Counted from the stretch's first letter, positions 38,807 through 48,732 are shown. The stretch is DNA of 64,000 nt from Pseudomonadales bacterium (GCA_019090455.1 JAHRWA010000006.1:1-64000), one strand, 5' to 3'. Translations and numbers: made by a program. Notes: generated from the letters alone by a model not told the origin.

Positions 38807-39210
38807 GATTATCCCCTTTTATTTTATCTACTTATTTTTATATTACATATGCGATCTTCTCGGTTGAAAACCGCCACTTCCTTAGCTGCTTATTTTTTTA
38901 ACATATGAATCGGAATATCTTTTCGTAACTAGCCCTTGAATTTATACAATTTATCCCATTATTTGAATAGATATGATTCAGCGATGAGAGACTGGCTAAA
39001 GAGCCCACATATCAAGTCGAGGTCTAATAAGTCAATTAAATTACCAGATATAATACACCGTGACTACCCTTCGACAACGTCGCTTAACACCGAGCAGCAC
39101 AAAAAGTTATCCCATCAATACAAAATTGACGGGCTTATTAATTCAACAAAGTCGCTAATATTTGGCAAAGAGATAACCAATACGTTGAAGATTAAGGTGT
39201 TTTTATTGCT
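38807..39210. other. Intergenic region with a doubtful small ORF
   Basis: About 400 nt between the TetR and diguanylate cyclase genes. A plus-strand frame from ATG 38984 to 39220 (78 codons) has no ribosome site and no recognisable content. I do not call it a gene. Confidence 0.4.
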
Positions 39211-40518
39211 CTACAACTGAGCCTCTACTTCGATTTTAGAATTTTTCTCATGCTGTGATTTATTTGCCAAACAAACTCTATTTCGCCCCTCCTCCTTTGC
39301 TTGATATAGAGCCGTATCAGCCTCCCGCACTATCATATTTGGTTTGCAATTTGGGCCTGGGGTAATCGTCGCCACGCCAATACTAACCGTTACACAGTCC
39401 ATCACCGTGGATGCCCTATGGGGAATACGTAAGCGCTCAATATCATTTCGGACTGACTCTGCAAAATCAGTCGCTTTTAATTCAGCCATACCAGGAAGAA
39501 TAATAACAAATTCTTCACCGCCATAACGTGCAACGACATCACTAGGTCGCCTCTCAATTCGACCTAAGGTATCCGCAACTACTTTCAAACATTGGTCACC
39601 TCTTTGATGACCATAGGTATCATTGAATCGTTTGAAACAATCTACGTCTACAAACAATAATGATATGGGATTCCGAGTCGCATAGGCATCTCGCCACGCT
39701 GTCGCTAGAGATTCATCAAAATGCCTTCGGTTATACAAGCCAGTTAAACTATCAATAACTGCGACTTTATATAGCTCGTTACCCATTTTTTCTAACCGCT
39801 CTTTTTCACTATTCAATAACAAGGTATGTAAAAAATCGAGGCGAGATTGATATTCAATCTGGTAGTTGGCCAACAAACCAACCAAACAAGCTATCGTAAT
39901 AAGCCCCAAATAATAGTCCCCTACTGAATCAGGAACCACTGTCCCTCCGATATTGAAGAAATAGGCTAACAACACGACAGCTGTCCAAGCAAATGAATGC
40001 CAGAATCTTACCCGCGTCATAACGTTGCCATAAACGATGAGAACCAAAAGCATTCCGTGATAATGAATAACCAAAGGGGAGTGGCTAATTTTCATAAGTA
40101 AAACCAATGTACCAGCTCCACAGCATACAGATACCGTGGAAAACATAGCCTCTACTTTTGGATAAAACGACTGAAACGATAACAGTAGCTGCACAATCAA
40201 AATTGGCAGTAGCACTCCGAATCGAACTGCCCAGGCTATCGGATAAACATCAGAAGCTAGCAAAGGATCAACGACACTAAAACCCATAGTAATCAGCAAT
40301 CCGACACCCAAATAATAACGATGACGACTTGTAGAAACCGCAGACTCTTGGTTACGAAATCGTGTTTCTAATCGGCCTCCAAAATACAACTGTGGGAAAC
40401 CGTTCGCCAATATGCTATCCACTAGAGAAGAGTCATCATCACCCTTTTCTACCTTTAATTTTAACTGGGTGTCCGAGAAGAAACTGATTGATTCTGAATT
40501 AATCTCATTATTTTTCAT
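39211..40518 (-). CDS. Membrane-bound diguanylate cyclase (GGDEF)
   Basis: A 435-residue protein making cyclic di-GMP. The N-terminal third is cytosolic, then six or so hydrophobic helices (about 70-225) form a 7TM-like membrane sensor. The GGDEF domain (about 262-425) has D-S-L-T-G-L-Y-N-R-R-H-F, D-V-D-x-F-K and the active-site G-G-E-E-F. No RxxD inhibitory site is seen immediately before G-G-E-E-F. The ATG at 40518 is preferred over the TTG before it. It may oppose the Hpt/HD-GYP protein at 20340. Confidence 0.94.
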   Translation of the reverse strand: MKNNEINSESISFFSDTQLKLKVEKGDDDSSLVDSILANGFPQLYFGGRLETRFRNQESAVSTSRHRYYLGVGLLITMGFSVVDPLLASDVYPIAWAVRFGVLLPILIVQLLLSFQSFYPKVEAMFSTVSVCCGAGTLVLLMKISHSPLVIHYHGMLLVLIVYGNVMTRVRFWHSFAWTAVVLLAYFFNIGGTVVPDSVGDYYLGLITIACLVGLLANYQIEYQSRLDFLHTLLLNSEKERLEKMGNELYKVAVIDSLTGLYNRRHFDESLATAWRDAYATRNPISLLFVDVDCFKRFNDTYGHQRGDQCLKVVADTLGRIERRPSDVVARYGGEEFVIILPGMAELKATDFAESVRNDIERLRIPHRASTVMDCVTVSIGVATITPGPNCKPNMIVREADTALYQAKEEGRNRVCLANKSQHEKNSKIEVEAQL

Positions 40519-40796
40519 CAATACATCATAGCTGTATTTGTTGTTTTAGTTAAAAATAGTTTCAATCGGTCACCCAAACAGAATGCCAATAGTGGAGGTC
40601 AAAGATAGGCGCGACATTCATCTCTATAAATGACGAATTCGATATCATAAAGCACTCTCTTAGATGCGCGCTTTCAGCGCGATATTCCTAGAATCCTCTT
40701 TGGTATCACGGTATGTTACGCGCTAGCGTAAATCTCCAGTATTCAAGAATACAGCGAGTATACTAATACAGATACAAGAAAAATATTGAGGACAGC

Positions 40797-42632
40797 ATGG
40801 ATAGTAATAATTCGGACTTAATCACTTGGCAAATGTTACTTCGTAAGTCGCCCGAAATTATAAAAAATTTTCCCGTAATGGTTAAAGGACTAAAAATGGG
40901 AAATATCACAGATCCAGTACAACCTGTTGGACTAGGGTTATGCTGGGAAAATGCGGTTGACTCAAATCCAAATGGCTTAGCATTTCTCTATGAAGATAGT
41001 CGATTCACCTACCACGAATTTAATATGTGGGCAAACCAAGTCAGTCACTATTTTATTGGTAAAGGCATTCAAAAAGGTGATGTAGTTGCACTTATGATCG
41101 AAAACCGCCCTGAACTTATGCTTTGCGTAATAGGCCTTGCGAAAATCGGTGCTGCTAGCGCAATGATCAACACCCAACAAACAACAGATGTGTTAGTTCA
41201 TAGCCTCAACCTAGTAAAACCGAAACATCTTATTGTAGGGAGTGAGCTGACTGACGTTGTAGATTCAGTTAAGAGTGAACTCGAATTCGGGGCCGATGAT
41301 TATTATTGTGTAGCAGATCAAGATACGAGTAGAGACCCAGGTAATGTTCCTGCTGGTTATGAAAACCTAGTTACTGAGATTAAATCCTGCGCCACATACA
41401 ATCCAGACACGACACACAACATTTACATTGATGACCCATGTTTTTACATATACACATCCGGAACGACCGGAATGCCAAAAGCCGGCATACTTAAGCATGG
41501 ACGCTGGATGAAAGCATTTGGCGGGTTTGGAGTGGGAACAGTCAAACTGAAACCAGGGGATATTTTGTATTGTTCTCTACCGCTATATCATGCATCAGGT
41601 TTAATCGTCTGTTGGAGTTCAGCCCTCGCAGGGCAGGCAGGATTAGCCATCAAACGTAAATTTAGTGCCTCTAATTTTTGGAATGATGTACGCAAATTCA
41701 ATGCGAATGCATTCGGCTACATAGGTGAATTATGCCGTTATCTAATAGCACAACCTGAGCGACCCGATGATCAATTAAACCCTATCAATATAATGGTCGG
41801 CAATGGCCTGCGCCCTACCGTATGGAAAGAATTTAAAAAGCGTTTTGATATTGAAACGGTCTATGAATTTTATGGTGCCTCAGATGGCAATATCGGTTTC
41901 GTCAACATGCTCAACTTTGACAACACCATCGGATTTACCGCATCCCCTTATGCCATCGTTGAATACGATAAAGAAGCAGATGAGCCGGTCAAAGGAGCTG
42001 ACGGTTTTTTGAAAAAGCTAGGCAAAGGTCAGAGCGGATTATTATTAGCTGAAATTTCAGAGAAAACACCACTAGACGGATATTCCGATAAAGCAAAAAC
42101 CAAGAAAGTAATTATGACCGATGTTTTTGAAAAAGGAGACCGCTGGTTTAACACAGGGGATTTGATAAAAGATATAGGATTTAAACATGCCCAATTTGTT
42201 GACAGACTAGGGGATACTTATCGCTGGAAGGGTGAAAACGTATCTACCACCGAAGTGGAAAACCTTATTGCAAATTATCCTAAAATCGATGAAGTTGTTG
42301 CCTATGGCGTTGAAATTCCAAATACAAATGGCCGAGCGGGTATGGCATCAATCACACCCAACATCAGTCTGGATGATTTCGATTTTAAAGACTTATATTC
42401 CTACATTAAGAGCACAATGCCCCTATATGCTATTCCAGTATTTTTACGAATAAAAACGGCCATGGATACAACAGGTACATTCAAATATAAGAAAGCCGAC
42501 CTAAAGAATGAAGCCTATGACATCGCCAAAACTGACGAACCGATTTATGTGATTCTCCCTGGTGGCGACGAATTCATCCCTATCAATGCTGAACTATTAA
42601 AGAAAATTGACGAAGGGAAGTATCGTTTTTAA
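40797..42632 (+). CDS. FATP-type long-chain acyl-CoA synthetase
   Basis: A 611-residue adenylate-forming enzyme that activates fatty acids (or bile-acid-like substrates) to CoA thioesters. The AMP-binding P-loop Y-T-S-G-T-T-G-M-P-K is near 222, Y-G-A-S-D-G-N marks the adenine site and W-F-N-T-G-D-L is motif II. The FATP-type Q-F-V-D-R-L-G-D-T-Y-R-W-K-G-E-N-V-S-T segment is near 465-483, and K in F-K-Y-K-K is the C-terminal catalytic lysine candidate. This matches very-long-chain acyl-CoA synthetase/fatty-acid transport proteins rather than classic FadD. GAGGA lies 4 nt before the ATG. Confidence 0.9.
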   Translation: MDSNNSDLITWQMLLRKSPEIIKNFPVMVKGLKMGNITDPVQPVGLGLCWENAVDSNPNGLAFLYEDSRFTYHEFNMWANQVSHYFIGKGIQKGDVVALMIENRPELMLCVIGLAKIGAASAMINTQQTTDVLVHSLNLVKPKHLIVGSELTDVVDSVKSELEFGADDYYCVADQDTSRDPGNVPAGYENLVTEIKSCATYNPDTTHNIYIDDPCFYIYTSGTTGMPKAGILKHGRWMKAFGGFGVGTVKLKPGDILYCSLPLYHASGLIVCWSSALAGQAGLAIKRKFSASNFWNDVRKFNANAFGYIGELCRYLIAQPERPDDQLNPINIMVGNGLRPTVWKEFKKRFDIETVYEFYGASDGNIGFVNMLNFDNTIGFTASPYAIVEYDKEADEPVKGADGFLKKLGKGQSGLLLAEISEKTPLDGYSDKAKTKKVIMTDVFEKGDRWFNTGDLIKDIGFKHAQFVDRLGDTYRWKGENVSTTEVENLIANYPKIDEVVAYGVEIPNTNGRAGMASITPNISLDDFDFKDLYSYIKSTMPLYAIPVFLRIKTAMDTTGTFKYKKADLKNEAYDIAKTDEPIYVILPGGDEFIPINAELLKKIDEGKYRF

Positions 42633-42944
42633 TACTCAGCACGCTCCTCACCCATTTTACTAGAACCTCCCCCTTTCTCAAATAGGGGGAAGACCTCCAG
42701 CTTACAAAGCGATTTCACTTCCTTATAAATAAATGGGCCACGCCTAAATCAGTGATTCTTCCATCTCAGCGGTTGTAGACGAGTATAAGTATCGTTACTA
42801 TGCCCCTTCTACAATCCAAACAATCACATCAACTAAACTTTTTGCTATTTAGTTATAAGGCACCCACTGGCTCCTTATATCTCTTACTAGCATTTATTAT
42901 AGAATATACACTCACACATTAACGAAAAACAAACGAGGCTCCCT
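42633..42944. other. Intergenic region with a weak hairpin
   Basis: About 310 nt. A 7-bp inverted repeat (TCCCCCT, 42668-42690) may terminate the acyl-CoA synthetase transcript but lacks a T-tract. Nothing else was recognised. Confidence 0.5.
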
Positions 42945-43637
42945 TTGAAACAAACAGCAGGACTACTCAACAATGGTCTTAACCTAGACTTCGATAGAGA
43001 TACAACTTTACTAATAAAGTTATTGGACACTTTAAACGGAAAATACTTTGAAGGAAGAATTAAGACTGAAATTCAATGGGCCGCTCCTGAAGGTACAGTT
43101 AATATCTACAAAGGGAAAAAGCCTTATCATTTAAACCCAACAAATGGGGAGGCACTAGAATTCGAAAGTGCATGCAGGCTAATCGAAGAAGGTCAATTCA
43201 CCCTAGCGAAGCCCTACCTTAAAAAACTAGCTGATTTAGGGCACAGTCAATCACAACTCTATTTAATCCATATGTTATCACCCGATTCACTATGTAGAGA
43301 GCGCCTAAGCAGACAATACAACATGACTCTAACCCATGACAATGCTATACCTGCCGCCTGCTATTACCCTAAAAAACATCTCATTGTAATTCATCCATTT
43401 TTATTGGAAAAAAATGCTCCTCAATTTGTTATTCGATATCTCATTTATCATGAGTGCTGCCACCAATTTATCGAAGACAGCACACATGATAAACAAGCTC
43501 ACTCGCCCGCTTTTATGAAACTAGAATACAATGCGCCAAACCGCGAAAAAGCACTAAACTGGTTAGAACGAGAGGGTTTCCCCACCATTCGCCTAACGGA
43601 TCCTGACCGTACTCCCCAGACAAAACAAATTGGATAA
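42945..43637 (+). CDS. YgjP/SprT-like metallopeptidase with Sel1-like insert
   Basis: A 230-residue cytosolic protein with the gluzincin motif H169-E-C-C-H173 and a later H-S-P-A-F (H186) that fits the third zinc ligand in YgjP/SprT-type proteases. The N-terminal L-N-G-K-Y-F-E-G-R-I-K-x-x-I-x-W (about 30-45) is the usual start of that fold. Between them residues about 70-112 read like a Sel1/TPR unit (A-K-P-Y-L-K-K-L-A-D-L-G-H), splitting the domain. The start is TTG with GAGG 6 nt upstream; no ATG occurs before codon 110. It opens a block of unfamiliar genes. Confidence 0.7.
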   Translation: MKQTAGLLNNGLNLDFDRDTTLLIKLLDTLNGKYFEGRIKTEIQWAAPEGTVNIYKGKKPYHLNPTNGEALEFESACRLIEEGQFTLAKPYLKKLADLGHSQSQLYLIHMLSPDSLCRERLSRQYNMTLTHDNAIPAACYYPKKHLIVIHPFLLEKNAPQFVIRYLIYHECCHQFIEDSTHDKQAHSPAFMKLEYNAPNREKALNWLEREGFPTIRLTDPDRTPQTKQIG

Positions 43638-43669
43638 ATCATAACATCAACAAGAAACTAGCCTTTCAA

Positions 43670-44749
43670 ATGCCGAACAAGAATACATTGATATATATAG
43701 GTCTAGTTTTTTGTTTCCTAAATCTATTCATTCAACCGGCATTTTCCACAACAGCTTGTCTTGATAACTTTACCACAAACTGTTTACTCAACGAGGTCAT
43801 CGATAAATTTCACTTTCCCAATTCTAGCCATGATCAAAATACGAGATCAACGACATCTAAGCATCTCTATCCATTACTAGCCATTGCTGTGTCAGAACAA
43901 AACAATAGAAACCTTGACGATAAATTCCTAAGCATTGGTAATCCGCTAGTCGGCCGCATATTGATAAAGAATATACGACATTCACTCGCGAGTATAAAAA
44001 CCGCATCAAACATAGATGAGATAATCTCACAAATAGTTCATTATTCTTATTCGGAAATTCAACAGCATCTTCTTCTCCAGACCGTCGAACACCTCATTCA
44101 GTCCGACAAACATCAATTAATCTTAAAATTATTACAAGACAATCAGCGACATTGGGAAACGTCAGTCAACTGGGAAACCAGTTTACATTACCTCCACCTT
44201 CTCACTAGAGACGTCATGACCAAAAGAACGCGAATGTGGGAACACTACCTAATAACAATAGCCTTATCCACCCCCGAACAACAAGCCTACAAAATTATGG
44301 ATATCGCCAACACACAGATACTGAGCGGTGACTTCAAGAAAGGCAGCGGAAACCTTTCACGATTAAATATTACTAACGGGTTATCTATAGCGCAACCACA
44401 ACGAAAAAAACAAAACACCCTTATTCTACAAACTCTTCTCTCCTTTCAGAATTTTAGCGACCGGCTAACAACACGAACCATCACTGAGTTAATCCAAAAT
44501 CAATTTGAAATAATGCATGACAATGAATACCGAAAATTACTACAACAAATTCATTTTCTATCAAGCGAAAAGTTACGGTTCTACACACATTTGGATATTG
44601 GCAGAGTACTAAGCCATCACAAATTAACGCGAATTATTGGGTACAATCACTTAATCAAAGCTTATAAAACTAGCCATCAACTTTCGACATATGACGAACA
44701 GCTTATTTCATTAATATTGATCGCAAAAACAATCCCACAACCTCACTAA
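43670..44749 (+). CDS. Exported all-helical protein of unknown function
   Basis: Not recognised. The 359-residue sequence starts with a clear signal peptide (hydrophobic I-G-L-V-F-C-F-L-N-L, cut after A-F-S). The mature part is largely helical and hydrophilic, rich in Leu, His, Gln and Ile, with two Cys near the start (C30 and C39) that could form a disulfide. Spaced A/L pairs hint at irregular TPR/HEAT-like helical repeats, without a firm motif. It follows the metallopeptidase by 32 nt and is probably co-transcribed with it. Confidence 0.7.
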   Translation: MPNKNTLIYIGLVFCFLNLFIQPAFSTTACLDNFTTNCLLNEVIDKFHFPNSSHDQNTRSTTSKHLYPLLAIAVSEQNNRNLDDKFLSIGNPLVGRILIKNIRHSLASIKTASNIDEIISQIVHYSYSEIQQHLLLQTVEHLIQSDKHQLILKLLQDNQRHWETSVNWETSLHYLHLLTRDVMTKRTRMWEHYLITIALSTPEQQAYKIMDIANTQILSGDFKKGSGNLSRLNITNGLSIAQPQRKKQNTLILQTLLSFQNFSDRLTTRTITELIQNQFEIMHDNEYRKLLQQIHFLSSEKLRFYTHLDIGRVLSHHKLTRIIGYNHLIKAYKTSHQLSTYDEQLISLILIAKTIPQPH

Positions 44750-45052
44750 AGAAGAATTACCTGTACGCTCCATCAATTATTTTTCTCAAAATAAAACATT
44801 AGTCTCGACTATCGAAATACTCCATATTAACTATCGAATAAAATGATACCTGTCCTCTCCTACTAGCTCTCCGACTTTTTATCTTTTAAAAACAATGCCA
44901 TCAACTCAATCGTATTTTTTTTATTTCTCATTTCACCCTTGCCAAAGCCAGATTCAATTTTCGGAGCATTGATCACAGATATTAAGATTGTTAATGTTCG
45001 CTTCGATCGAAGAGCACAACAACTTCCAATAAATTTTAACAAGGATATCGAT

Positions 45053-45865
45053 GTGAACATATCTCACCTAGAGCATTATCGCGACTTAGAAAACTGGAGC
45101 AAGGAAGACTGGGAAAACCTCAACATTCATCTATTCATTGCCGCAAACTTTAATCGTTATTGCTCTATCTTACTTAAAAAAATAGGCATGCAATACTTAC
45201 CGAATGACGCAACCGAAATGCTGCTAGGCATATTCAGCGACGTCTCATATCGGCCTTTAAAATCACTCCATCAACGATATCTTTATTTGGAAGGAGGACG
45301 TCGCAATCAGGTTATGCTGGGTAGCCTAAAAAAAATAGCGACTACTCGAGTACTGCATGCTCTCATAAAGGAATTCCCTACTCACATATCATTAGACAAC
45401 GATAGAAAATATGGAGACGATGAAATCGAAGTCGAAGAAAAGGAAGAAAACGAATCTCAATTCGGATACACACCTTCATTCGATAGCTCAACGCCAAAAG
45501 ACAGTAGGGCCCACTTTGCCGCGGGCAGTTTAGGCCACGAAACGGAACACTATCCGCCGGACCCAAGAGATGTTAAAAAATCGTTAATGTTAGAGAATCT
45601 AAGAGCGCACCTCACATCAGTCCAATACACACACCTTCGTTATACGATTTGCGACGGACTAGACCCCCATGAAATCGCACTTAAAACAGGGCATAGCGTT
45701 ACCAATGTAAGAATCATGCTACTCAATGCACGCAAAGCCATGTTCAAACTCGTACCAGCACATCTACACTCTGACATTGAAAGCTGCCTCTATAGAAGGC
45801 AGCCAAACAAACCGACTACTTTTCCTAAGCCCACTACTCCTAAGTTATCAGCACCCTGCGCATAA
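45053..45865 (+). CDS. Divergent ECF sigma-like factor
   Basis: The C-terminal part (about 205-255) reads as a sigma region 4 helix-turn-helix: L-T-S-V-Q-Y-T-H-L-R-Y, G-L-D-P-H-E-I-A-L-K-T-G-H-S-V-T-N-V-R, L-N-A-R-K-A-M-F. The N-terminal part is helical and could be a diverged region 2. An acidic linker (E-V-E-E-K-E-E-N-E) separates them. The frame opens at TTG 44939 with no ribosome site. GTG 45053 has AAGGA 7 nt upstream and is my choice (270 residues). It ends 13 nt before the PilJ-like gene, so the two are likely co-expressed. It could also be another sigma-like regulator outside the ECF class. Confidence 0.6.
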   Translation: MNISHLEHYRDLENWSKEDWENLNIHLFIAANFNRYCSILLKKIGMQYLPNDATEMLLGIFSDVSYRPLKSLHQRYLYLEGGRRNQVMLGSLKKIATTRVLHALIKEFPTHISLDNDRKYGDDEIEVEEKEENESQFGYTPSFDSSTPKDSRAHFAAGSLGHETEHYPPDPRDVKKSLMLENLRAHLTSVQYTHLRYTICDGLDPHEIALKTGHSVTNVRIMLLNARKAMFKLVPAHLHSDIESCLYRRQPNKPTTFPKPTTPKLSAPCA

Positions 45866-45878
45866 GGCCGATACCACA

Positions 45879-47741
45879 ATGAATGTCTCAAGAATTGGTC
45901 AATATTTTTCTCACAGAAACTCATTACATTTTGCTTTTTTGGGCACACTCTCAACGAGCTCTCTATTGATCTGGGGAGTTCTATTCTTTCATCAACAACA
46001 GCTTGATTTATTTTCACACGCATTGCGATTAAACTTTGCTTTACATTCCATATTTGAACACCTACCCTCTGCTAATAAGGGTAATACACATTCGCTAATT
46101 CAACTACAGGTTGCCAATAGAAATGTTATATCCAGTCTTAACGTTCTTAATCATGGTAGTATAAAACAAGGCATTCATCCCTCACCACCGAAGTTAAAAT
46201 CAGACTTACACGACATCTCAACCCAGTGGAAATCCTTATCTCACACCATCGGACTGATCCTACAAAACAGGGTCATTCTTCAAAACTATGCTGACAACCA
46301 ACGTAATCTACACAGACTATTAATCGAGGCTATTGACTCCTCAATTTTAGCCACAGACTTATTGTATAAATCCTCTGATGATCTTCAGAAAGTATACGAT
46401 AGCGCTAAACAAACGAATCTATTAAGATCAATCGAAAATTATTTTTTTATTACACAAAATCAAAGATTCAGCAGCGAACCCGACAATCAACAGTACAGCT
46501 TACTACAATTGAAGGAGAAAATTGAAGACACAATAATACTCTATGAGAAAAATCAGAATCATCTTCTCGATGGTAATATTCGTTCTAAAACATCTCCGAT
46601 TAAAAATACTCGCGTTCGACGCGTACTCGCAGATAATATGGATCTACTTCGAGATTTTTTATTCGGATTGGAGCCTTTATCAAAGTTAACCAAGAACAAA
46701 AATGACTTAGTCAATTCAGTAAACGACATCATCAACAATAACAGCGCCATGCAACATCAAATGAGTGATCTCCTCCTCCTCTATCAAAAACCTGAAAACA
46801 ACTATTGGGCTAAAATCTGGATGCTCGTACTTCCGCTTATTATGTTTTACGGGCTCGCCATTGGGATCAAGACGTTTACCCAACTACAAGAAAAAGACAC
46901 CATAACCAGCACTAATCTTGTTACCCAATCAAAATTATCAGAATCAAAAAGACACAGGGCAGAATCCACGCTACTTATAAATCAGATTCGACCGCTCGGA
47001 GAAGGAATACTCTATTCAGAAGCTAGTGAACTTAATGAAACTACGAAGGATATTGCCAACGCCTACAATATTGCTCGTACTGAGTTATCCTTAATCCACC
47101 AGAACATCAACTCGAATATAGTGCTAGTCACCAAACAATTGGTAGAATGTTTCCTTAGCCTCAATCCAAAATATTTAGCACAAATTACAACAGCCAACGA
47201 CATAAGAAAAAAACTAGACACGATCCGTTCAAATCAAGACAGTCGTCACCTCCTCTCCACCAACCTACCAGAAGTAAAAACACTTTTAGTTTCCATTCGT
47301 ACTCGGCTGAGATTTGCGCTAATAACATTGGATAAAGCGACACCTGATAGCAAATTCACCTCAATTCATCCGCCCAACGAAGATCCTCTCGCATCCGACT
47401 TCTTCTTTTCAGATTTGAAAGATCCCTTGATGACCGCTGAATTTGAACTGGAAAAAATATTCCTACTCTTAAACGATATCGCCCGCTACTGCGATAACTG
47501 CGACATTCCAGCACACACGATTAACGGCCTGCTAACAGATTTCCAGGTATTGCAAGAGAACCAACGACAATCATTGACGACACTTCAGTCTTGCCGAAAC
47601 CCATTACAACAATTACAGAAAGTAATGCATACCATTCAGGTTCAACCGCCTAGACGCCACAAACAAACTAAGAAGAAAATAACGCAAATAGATATTACAG
47701 AACTCACTCAATCCAGTGTTCTCCCCACACGATGGTGTTAA
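45879..47741 (+). CDS. PilJ-like membrane receptor lacking an MCP signalling tip
   Basis: A 620-residue inner-membrane protein. TM1 is at about 16-38, a helical periplasmic region at 39-310 and TM2 at 312-331. The periplasmic part has the layout of PilJ-type sensor domains: a helix, L-N-V-L-N-H-G, then W-K-S-L with long helices. After TM2, A-E-S-T-L-L-I-N-Q-I-R-P-L-G-E-G-I-L and N-E-T-T-K-D-I-A-N-A-Y-N parallel the PilJ HAMP-like start. The expected chemotaxis tip (N-A-A-I-E-A-A-R) is absent; the tail is unfamiliar helical sequence ending K/R-rich. The frame opens at 45726, but that part overlaps the sigma-like gene, so I use ATG 45879. Confidence 0.65.
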   Translation: MNVSRIGQYFSHRNSLHFAFLGTLSTSSLLIWGVLFFHQQQLDLFSHALRLNFALHSIFEHLPSANKGNTHSLIQLQVANRNVISSLNVLNHGSIKQGIHPSPPKLKSDLHDISTQWKSLSHTIGLILQNRVILQNYADNQRNLHRLLIEAIDSSILATDLLYKSSDDLQKVYDSAKQTNLLRSIENYFFITQNQRFSSEPDNQQYSLLQLKEKIEDTIILYEKNQNHLLDGNIRSKTSPIKNTRVRRVLADNMDLLRDFLFGLEPLSKLTKNKNDLVNSVNDIINNNSAMQHQMSDLLLLYQKPENNYWAKIWMLVLPLIMFYGLAIGIKTFTQLQEKDTITSTNLVTQSKLSESKRHRAESTLLINQIRPLGEGILYSEASELNETTKDIANAYNIARTELSLIHQNINSNIVLVTKQLVECFLSLNPKYLAQITTANDIRKKLDTIRSNQDSRHLLSTNLPEVKTLLVSIRTRLRFALITLDKATPDSKFTSIHPPNEDPLASDFFFSDLKDPLMTAEFELEKIFLLLNDIARYCDNCDIPAHTINGLLTDFQVLQENQRQSLTTLQSCRNPLQQLQKVMHTIQVQPPRRHKQTKKKITQIDITELTQSSVLPTRWC

Positions 47742-47796
47742 ACTGGAAATATCTAACGAAACAACCGCGTCAAATAAAAGAGAGAGGCTATCCAAC

Positions 47797-48732
47797 ATGA
47801 CGACAACGGCTTCTTCGAATCACGTCTCTGACAGTCAGGTTCAACCACAGAAAACAAAAAAGATCGCTCTGATTGTAGAGGGCGGCGGTATGCGTGGTAT
47901 TTTTTCAGCCGGTGTACTGGATAGTTTTTATGAACTCGGTTTTGACCCATTCCATTTATACATCGGTGTATCCGCTGGCAGTCTAAATCTCATCTCCCAC
48001 TTAGCTGGCCAATATCGCCGAAACTATCGAGTTCTTATGGGATGCGCCACTTCCGGCCAGTTTATTAACAAGTGGAATTTTCTTCGCGGGGGACACTACC
48101 TTAATCTCGATTGGCTCGGAAACGAATCGTTAGCTGAGCACCCACTCGATGAGCACAAAGCATTTCAATTTTTGGAGAGTACGGGTAAGGCATTTGTGGT
48201 TGTCTCCACCAGTGTAGAAACGGGTAAACCCCAATACCATAGACCCAATCGCCACAACATACACGGTATTCTCAGAGGGTCCTGCTCTATCCCCATCTTG
48301 TATCGAACGCCAGTTTACATTGATCGAGCCCATGTTGTAGATGGTAGTGTTGGCGACCCGATCCCCGTCAAAGAAGCTTATAAACTTGGAGCTACTGATA
48401 TCATAATCATAAGATCACGTGAAAAAAACTATCGAAAGCAAAAGAATAATCTAGAAGCACGACTAGGAGCCCTGCTTTATCGTGGTTTACCGGCAATCAA
48501 AAACACCATAATGAATCAACCTCAAATCTACAACGAAAGCCTTTCCTTTTTGGAACATCCGCCGCACGGGATTAACATTTATCAGATTGCGAGTGAAAGC
48601 TGCCTCGCCAGCGGACGTACAACGACCGACACCAAGGCACTGAAGCTTGATTACTCTCAGGGAATGAAGCTCGGCAAGAAATTCATCGAAGTTTACCGAG
48701 AAACTATAATCAATAATCATTTACAGATCTAA
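47797..48732 (+). CDS. Patatin-like phospholipase (YjjU/RssA type)
   Basis: A 311-residue patatin-family lipid acyl hydrolase. The oxyanion motif G-G-G-M-R-G is at about 29-34, the nucleophile elbow G-V-S-A-G-S at about 57-62 and the catalytic Asp in D-G-S-V-G-D-P. This is the Ser-Asp dyad of patatins. There is no signal peptide, so it acts in the cytosol or is exported by another route. ATG 47797 with GAGAGG upstream is preferred over the frame start at 47716, which overlaps the PilJ-like gene. It is third in the sigma-like/PilJ-like/patatin unit (gap 55 nt). Confidence 0.92.
   Translation: MTTTASSNHVSDSQVQPQKTKKIALIVEGGGMRGIFSAGVLDSFYELGFDPFHLYIGVSAGSLNLISHLAGQYRRNYRVLMGCATSGQFINKWNFLRGGHYLNLDWLGNESLAEHPLDEHKAFQFLESTGKAFVVVSTSVETGKPQYHRPNRHNIHGILRGSCSIPILYRTPVYIDRAHVVDGSVGDPIPVKEAYKLGATDIIIIRSREKNYRKQKNNLEARLGALLYRGLPAIKNTIMNQPQIYNESLSFLEHPPHGINIYQIASESCLASGRTTTDTKALKLDYSQGMKLGKKFIEVYRETIINNHLQI

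Noticed and set aside
38936..39220. Small plus-strand ORF before the diguanylate cyclase
   Set aside because: It starts at TTG (or a later ATG) without a ribosome site, has no recognisable motif and overlaps the end of the GGDEF gene.
45726..45878. 51-codon extension of the PilJ-like gene
   Set aside because: It lies inside the sigma-like gene in another frame; the ATG at 45879 directly precedes the TM1 region.
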